NCBI RefSeq assembly: GCF_004795035.1
Contig: NZ_SSBK01000010.1
Location: 62,001-126,000 of the forward strand
Origin: Streptomyces sp. A0958
GTDB lineage: Bacteria > Actinomycetota > Actinomycetes > Streptomycetales > Streptomycetaceae
Length of the DNA: 64,000 nucleotides
Direction of reading: 5' to 3'
A model generated the notes under the pieces. The model was not told the DNA's origin and did not search any database. It worked only from the letters and a program-made list of their open reading frames with translations. Positions within the stretch are counted from its first letter, which is position 1. Each line of letters begins with the position of its first letter. This document shows, one piece after another, positions 59,530 to 64,000 of this stretch. Made by a program: the position numbers and the translations under genes.

Positions 59530-60420
59530 CTACAACTCGTCGCCGAAGGCGGCGGCGAGTTCGCGCCACTCGGCGAGCGGCAGCCCCGTTTTGCCGTCTT
59601 CGGCGGTGACCACCTGGAGCGCGACATGGTCGGCGCCCGCGTCGATGTACTCCCGCGTCCGCGCCTTCACCCGTTCGGCGTCGCCCAGCGCGAAGAGGGC
59701 GTCCAGGAGACGGGGGCTGCCGCCGCCGTCGAAGTCGCTCTCCGTGAAACCGAGGCGCAGCAGGTTGTCGGTGTAGTTGGGCAGCTGGAGGTACATCGCC
59801 AGCATGGCGCGCGCCGTGGTGCGGGCGCGGTCGGAATCGGTGTCGAGTACGACGGACAGCTCGGGGGCGAGCAGGGCGTCGGGTCCGAGGGCCTCGCGTG
59901 CCTCCGCGGTGTGCGCGGCGGTGACGAGGTAGGGGTGGGCGCCCAGCGCCCTGCCCGCCGCGAGCTTCAGCATCTTCGGGCCGAGCGCCGCCAGCACCCG
60001 GTGACCGGGCCCCACGGACGGCTCGGCGGCGTCCAGGGCGTCCAGGTAGGCCACCATCGCGCTGTACGGCTTCGCGTACTGGGGGACCATCGGGCCGTGG
60101 CTGACGCCCAGGCCGAGGACGAAGCGCCCCCGGGCGTCGGCCTCGATCGCGGCGACCCGCGCCGCCACCTGCTCGGCGGTGTGGTCCCAGATGCTCAGGA
60201 TGCCGGTGGCGACGGTGATCGTCCGGGTGGCGTCGACGATCGCGGCGGCGTCGTCGGGGGAGGGGCTGGCGCCGATCCACAGCGTCCCGTACCCCAGGGT
60301 TTCGAGTTCGGCGACCGCGTCCGCGATCGCCGCCTTCCCCGCGGCGTCCGCCCTCGACGGGTGCAGCGCGCTGCTCCAGATGCCGACCCGTCCGAATGTC
60401 TCACGTGTCTCAGAAGTCAT
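59530..60420 (-). CDS. LLM-class flavin/F420-dependent oxidoreductase
   Basis: A 296-residue luciferase-like monooxygenase-fold enzyme, of the F420-dependent actinobacterial type (TIGR03620-like). Segments seen are GRVGIWSSALHPSR at the start, LETLGYGTLWIGASPSPD, TGILSIWDHTAEQVAARVAAIEADARGRFVLGLGVSHGP, and GPKMLKLAAGRALGAHPYLVT. Such enzymes reduce or oxidise small molecules with F420 or FMN; the substrate is unknown. The start is ATG 60420. The TetR gene follows on the same strand. Confidence 0.9.
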   Translation of the reverse strand: MTSETRETFGRVGIWSSALHPSRADAAGKAAIADAVAELETLGYGTLWIGASPSPDDAAAIVDATRTITVATGILSIWDHTAEQVAARVAAIEADARGRFVLGLGVSHGPMVPQYAKPYSAMVAYLDALDAAEPSVGPGHRVLAALGPKMLKLAAGRALGAHPYLVTAAHTAEAREALGPDALLAPELSVVLDTDSDRARTTARAMLAMYLQLPNYTDNLLRLGFTESDFDGGGSPRLLDALFALGDAERVKARTREYIDAGADHVALQVVTAEDGKTGLPLAEWRELAAAFGDEL

Positions 60421-60624
60421 GCCGTGCTCAACAGCGGCCGGCCCCCGCTATTCCCCGTCGGCCGCATTCGGGCCGGGATTCACCCGACAGGCCGTCACGC
60501 CCCCGTGTGCGCACCTCATGTGGGCGAGTGGCCGCGTGTGCGCGGGCGCCGCCGGGGCAACTGGCGGATATTGGATGCTCTGCGGCCCCGCAGTGTGCGC
60601 CCGCCCGACGAGGAGGTAGCTGCC

Positions 60625-62187
60625 GTGACGACCCCCGCCGCATCGGAGGGACCTGGAGGCAGGGAGCAACGCCCGGACGGGGGAGGGGGTGGCAGGAGAG
60701 AGGGCCGCGATCCGCGTGACGAGGTGGCTGCGCCGGGCGATTCCGGGCTCGGCACCATCACGACGGCCGTACCGGCCCGGCTGGACCGGCTGCCGTGGTC
60801 GCGCTGGCACTGGATGATCGTCATCGGCCTCGGCACGGTGTGGATTCTGGACGGCCTGGAAGTCACGACGGTCGGCAACATCGCGAGCCGTCTCTCGGAG
60901 GACGGCTCGGGCCTGGACATCACGTCCGCCCAGGTCACCGGACTCGCCGCCGCCCTGTATGTGGCGGGCGCCTGCTCGGGTGCGCTGTTCTTCGGGTGGC
61001 TCACCGACCGGTTCGGCCGCAAGAAGCTGTTCATGGTGACGCTCGCGGTGTACCTCGCCGCGACCGCCATGACCGGTCTGTCCTTCAGCGCGTGGTGGTT
61101 CTTCCTCTTCCGCTTCCTCACCGGCTTCGGTATCGGCGGCGAGTACGCGGCCATCAACTCGGCCATCGACGAGCTGATCCCCTCGAAGTACCGGGGCCGG
61201 GTCGACCTCATCATCAACGGCAGCTACTGGCTGGGCGCGGTCGGCGGTGCGCTGCTGTCGATCGTCATGCTGAACACGGACTTCTTCCCCAAGGACCTCG
61301 GCTGGCGGCTCACCTTCGCCCTCGGCGTCGTCCTCGGCTTCGTGATCCTGCTCGTACGGCGGCACGTGCCGGAGAGCCCGCGGTGGCAGTTCATCCACGG
61401 GCACGGGGAGGAGGCGGACAAGCTCGTCGCGTCCGTCGAGCGGGAGATCGAGGACGAGAAGCACGAGAAGCTGCCGGCCCCGGCCGGTGAGATCACGATC
61501 CACGAGCGCAAGAGCATCGGCTTCGGCCTCATCGCCAAGACCGTCTTCCGCAGCTACCCCAAGCGCGCCGTGCTCGGTCTCTCCCTCTTCGTCGGGCAGG
61601 CCTTCCTCTACAACGCGATCACCTTCGGCTTCGGCGCGATCCTGACGAAGTTCTACGACGTGCAGAGCGGCCACACCGGCTACTACTTCGCGGTGATCGC
61701 GGGCGGCAACTTCATCGGCCCGCTCGTGCTCGGCAAGCTGTTCGACACGATCGGCCGGCGCATCATGATCGCCGGCACCTACATCCTGCCGGGCATCCTG
61801 CTGTTCATCACGGCCTGGCTCTTCGACCGGGGGTCGCTGACCGCCAACACCCTCACCGCGTGCTGGTGCGTCGTCCTGTTCTTCGCCTCGGCCGGCGCGA
61901 GCAGCGCGTATCTGACGGTCTCCGAGGTCTTCCCCATGGAGACCCGGGCCATGGCCATCGCCTTCTTCTACGCCGTCGGTACCGCGGTCGGCGGGATCAG
62001 CGGGCCGCTGATCTTCGCCGACCTCACCGAGTCGGGCATCCCCGGCGACACGGCCCTCGCCTTCTCCATCGGCGCGGCGCTGATGTGCGCGGCCGGTATC
62101 GTCGCGGCCTTCCTCGCGGTCGACGCCGAGCAGCGCTCCCTGGAGGACATCGCCAAGCCGCTCTCCCAGACGGCCTCCGGCACCTGA
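60625..62187 (+). CDS. MFS transporter (sugar-porter/metabolite-proton symporter type)
   Basis: A 520-residue 12-helix MFS permease. A disordered Gly/Arg-rich N-terminus (1-50) precedes WHWMIVIGLGTVWILDGLEVTTVGNI. The duplicated motif DRFGRKKLF and FDTIGRRIMI and the ESPRW segment mark the sugar-porter/metabolite:H+ symporter branch. RFLTGFGIGGEYAAINSAIDELIPSKYRGR is also characteristic. The substrate is unknown. The GTG at 60625 follows GAGGAGG. It is convergent with a TetR gene. Confidence 0.92.
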   Translation: MTTPAASEGPGGREQRPDGGGGGRREGRDPRDEVAAPGDSGLGTITTAVPARLDRLPWSRWHWMIVIGLGTVWILDGLEVTTVGNIASRLSEDGSGLDITSAQVTGLAAALYVAGACSGALFFGWLTDRFGRKKLFMVTLAVYLAATAMTGLSFSAWWFFLFRFLTGFGIGGEYAAINSAIDELIPSKYRGRVDLIINGSYWLGAVGGALLSIVMLNTDFFPKDLGWRLTFALGVVLGFVILLVRRHVPESPRWQFIHGHGEEADKLVASVEREIEDEKHEKLPAPAGEITIHERKSIGFGLIAKTVFRSYPKRAVLGLSLFVGQAFLYNAITFGFGAILTKFYDVQSGHTGYYFAVIAGGNFIGPLVLGKLFDTIGRRIMIAGTYILPGILLFITAWLFDRGSLTANTLTACWCVVLFFASAGASSAYLTVSEVFPMETRAMAIAFFYAVGTAVGGISGPLIFADLTESGIPGDTALAFSIGAALMCAAGIVAAFLAVDAEQRSLEDIAKPLSQTASGT

Positions 62188-62218
62188 GCGACGCCGGGGC
62201 CGGCCCCGTGACGGCCGC

Positions 62219-62842
62219 TCAGCGCGGGGTCGGCGTGGGGCCGGCGAGGCCGTGCAGCAGCAGGCGCGTGAGCGTGTCGATGATCTCGTCGTCGGGGACC
62301 TCCGGGCGCCCCGGCCCCGCGGTCGTCACCGCGAACCCGAGCATCGAGACCATCGCCCCCATGGCGGCGGCGACGATGGCGGGGTCACCCGGGAGCGGGT
62401 GACCCCGCTCGCGCAGCCACGCCAGGTGCTCACGGAAGACGCCGGTGTCCCCGGCCAGGCTCGCCCAGGCGCGGCCCTCGCTCGGCGGACCGGCGAAGCC
62501 GGTCTGCATCAGCGCCACGATCACGGGCAGGTGGTCGCGGATCACCCCCCAGGTGACGGCCAGATGGGCGCGCAGCTGCTCGGGGTCCGTCAGATCGTGG
62601 TCGGCCGCGTGGCCGTCCGCGCCCATCTCCGAGTCGACGTGCGCGTTCAGGTCCCGCATCAGGGACTGGAGCAGGGCTTCCTTGTCCGCGAAGTGGGCGT
62701 AGAACGAGCCGGTGGCGCGCCCCGCTTCCCGCGTGATGTCGGTGATCTTCGTGTCGAGATAGCCGCGCTCGGCGAAGAGCCTGCGCGCCGCCTCCTTCAG
62801 CGCCGTCTCGGTCTCGGCGGCCTTCTCCTTGCGAACGCCCAT
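62219..62842 (-). CDS. TetR-family transcriptional regulator
   Basis: A 207-residue TetR repressor with the helix-turn-helix [40 protein letters not shown] (about 20-60). It is divergent from the FAD monooxygenase, with three phased operator copies between. The ATG at 62842 follows GAAGGAG. It most likely represses the monooxygenase, in line with many tet-type modification pairs. Confidence 0.92.
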   Translation of the reverse strand: MGVRKEKAAETETALKEAARRLFAERGYLDTKITDITREAGRATGSFYAHFADKEALLQSLMRDLNAHVDSEMGADGHAADHDLTDPEQLRAHLAVTWGVIRDHLPVIVALMQTGFAGPPSEGRAWASLAGDTGVFREHLAWLRERGHPLPGDPAIVAAAMGAMVSMLGFAVTTAGPGRPEVPDDEIIDTLTRLLLHGLAGPTPTPR

Positions 62843-62891
62843 CTGACGGGGGCTCCTTCGGGCTTGACGTGCGGTCCGGGCTCCATCATAG

Positions 62892-62935
62892 TGAACCCGC
62901 ATTCGGTGAATATTGATTCAGTGAATATGGATTCA
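62892..62935. promoter_or_regulatory. three tandem 15-bp TetR-type operator copies
   Basis: TGAATATTGATTCA (62907-62920) and TGAATATGGATTCA (62922-62935) are nearly identical imperfect palindromes (TGAAT/ATTCA arms), 15 bp apart. A degenerate third copy, TGAACCCGCATTCG (62892-62905), keeps the same spacing. They fill the space just before the monooxygenase start. Confidence 0.82.
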
Positions 62936-62946
62936 TGGGGGCGGAA

Positions 62947-64000
62947 GTGAACGTGATCGTCGTCGGCGGGGGAGTGGCCGGAATGGCGAGCGCCATCGCG
63001 CTGCGGCGGATCGGAGTGGAGGTCGCGGTCTACGAGGCGTACGCCGAACCGGCGGGCCAGGTCGGCTCGTTCCTGAGCCTCGCGTCCAACGGGCTGCGGG
63101 TGCTGCGCGCCCTCGGCGTACTGGAACAGGTGCGGCGGGCCGGGATCGACGTGCCGCACCAGCGCATGTGGGCCGGCTCCGGCAAGGTGCTGGGAGACGT
63201 CCCACGCGGACGGCTCAGCGGCGACACGCTGCACAGTGTGACCCTGATGCGGGGCGCGCTGGTCGAAACGCTCCGCGCGCAGGCGGCGGCCGCCGGGGCG
63301 GACCTCGTCACCGGTGAACGGCTGGTGGACGCCGTCACCACGGACGAGGGCGTACGAGCGGTCTTCGCGAGCGGCCGCACGGCGGAGGCGTCCCTGCTCA
63401 TCGGGGCGGACGGCATCGGCTCGGTCACCCGGTCGCTGCTCGACCCGCACGCGCCCGCACCCGAGTACGCCGGCACGTACAGCATCTCCGGCGTGTCCGA
63501 CGGCGTGGACACCGAACCCGGCGTCTTCCACCTGACCTTCGCCCGCCCGGGCGCCTTCCTCCACCTCGCCGCCCCGGACGGCAGGGTCTGGTGGTCCGCC
63601 CAGATCGCGAGCCCCGGGGAACCGGGACTCAGCCGCACCGACGAGGAATGGCTGAGCCACCTCGCCGGCCTGTACCGGCACGACCGGATGCCGTCCACGA
63701 TCATCGGCGCCACCGTCGAACTGCACCGCCCCACCCTGACCCACAAGCTCGACGCGGTCCCGGTCCGCCACAACGACCGCGTCGTGCTCCTCGGTGACGC
63801 CGTACACCCCGTCGGTGCCGGGCAGGGCGCGTCGATGGCACTGGAGGACGCGCTCGTCCTGGCCCGGTCACTGGCGACGGAGCCCTCGCTGCCGGCCGCC
63901 CTCGCGGCATACGACACCGCTCGTTCGGGCCGGATCGCCAAGATGGCCAAGGCTGCGTCGGGCAACCGCGACAGCAAGGCGGCCGGCCCGCTCGCCCGGC
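62947..64000 (+). CDS. FAD-dependent monooxygenase (partial, runs off the window)
   Basis: At least 351 residues of a class A flavoprotein monooxygenase (UbiH/tetracycline-hydroxylase type). It has the FAD-binding VVGGGVAGMASAIALRRIGVEVAVYE (GxGxxG), LIGADGIGSVTRSLL (DG motif) and the GD motif GDAVHPVGAGQGASMALEDA near residues 284-303. It hydroxylates or epoxidises aromatic or polyketide-like substrates with NAD(P)H. The start is probably GTG 62947; ATG 62935 lies inside the operator array and has no ribosome site. The TetR gene upstream is divergent. Confidence 0.9.
   Translation, partial: MNVIVVGGGVAGMASAIALRRIGVEVAVYEAYAEPAGQVGSFLSLASNGLRVLRALGVLEQVRRAGIDVPHQRMWAGSGKVLGDVPRGRLSGDTLHSVTLMRGALVETLRAQAAAAGADLVTGERLVDAVTTDEGVRAVFASGRTAEASLLIGADGIGSVTRSLLDPHAPAPEYAGTYSISGVSDGVDTEPGVFHLTFARPGAFLHLAAPDGRVWWSAQIASPGEPGLSRTDEEWLSHLAGLYRHDRMPSTIIGATVELHRPTLTHKLDAVPVRHNDRVVLLGDAVHPVGAGQGASMALEDALVLARSLATEPSLPAALAAYDTARSGRIAKMAKAASGNRDSKAAGPLAR

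Noticed and set aside
59626..60624. N-terminal extension of the MFS transporter frame
   Set aside because: It is antisense to the LLM oxidoreductase. The GAGGAGG before GTG 60625 fixes the true start.

Overview
The window is high-GC actinobacterial DNA, almost certainly from a Streptomyces chromosome. The signs are strong G/C preference at third codon positions, frequent GTG and occasional TTG starts, an LAETG-type sortase substrate, a roadblock/LC7 protein, a PAS-GAF-SpoIIE-HATPase phosphatase, a CebR-type operator, and many secreted hydrolases with Tat, Sec or lipoprotein signals. I saw no rRNA, tRNA, CRISPR array or intact insertion sequence. Genes are mostly single or in two- to three-gene units, as expected outside the core of a linear chromosome.

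Left part (1-31.4 kb), mostly ordinary genes: an SNF2 helicase overlapping a partial downstream gene; a fatty-acid desaturase; a MOSC protein; an MpaB/DUF2236 oxygenase; a divergent MarR/MMPL transporter pair with a clear operator; a TerD protein; an LCP (LytR-CpsA-Psr) wall-polymer ligase; a lone roadblock protein beside a repeat-tailed hypothetical; an LAETG wall-anchored protein; a four-domain PP2C phosphatase; a 3-hydroxyisobutyryl-CoA hydrolase-like enzyme; a Cys-rich pentapeptide-repeat protein; a GH25 lysozyme without signal peptide; a second MarR with a small protein carrying a ParB-like N-terminal motif; a carboxylesterase; a lipoprotein; a streptogrisin-type protease behind a perfect 16-bp palindrome; and a type III polyketide synthase next to an MmyB-type regulator.

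Middle part (31.4-44.7 kb), an accessory and decaying stretch: four separate gene relics lie among glycan-degrading enzymes. These enzymes are a GH27 alpha-galactosidase with a ricin-type lectin domain, a 1133-residue GH87-type alpha-1,3-glucanase with discoidin and CARDB modules, and a convergent GH71/99-like hydrolase with a closely similar discoidin module. The last two look like an alpha-1,3-glucan degrading pair. The relics are a frameshifted reading frame of unknown family, the 3' end of an aminoglycoside-phosphotransferase-like gene, a frameshifted small reading frame, and a GH25 lysozyme and an Lrp/AsnC regulator that both lost their 5' ends at one junction near 44050.

Right part (44.7-64 kb): a tightly packed PAP2-DAG kinase fusion / BrkB / PAP2 membrane-lipid operon; glyoxalase-like and SRPBCC proteins; an M20 amidohydrolase; a flavin reductase; a MarR/MFS efflux pair; a multispanning PAP2 protein; a GH5 cellulase with FN3 and CBM2 under a perfect CebR-type operator; an Oat2-like ornithine acetyltransferase preceded by ARG-box-like sequence; an LLM oxidoreductase / TetR / DoxX cluster; an MFS transporter; and a TetR regulator divergent from a truncated FAD monooxygenase, with three phased operator copies between them.

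The theme is polysaccharide and protein scavenging plus envelope maintenance, with drug- or stress-responsive regulator/exporter pairs. No single large biosynthetic cluster is present.
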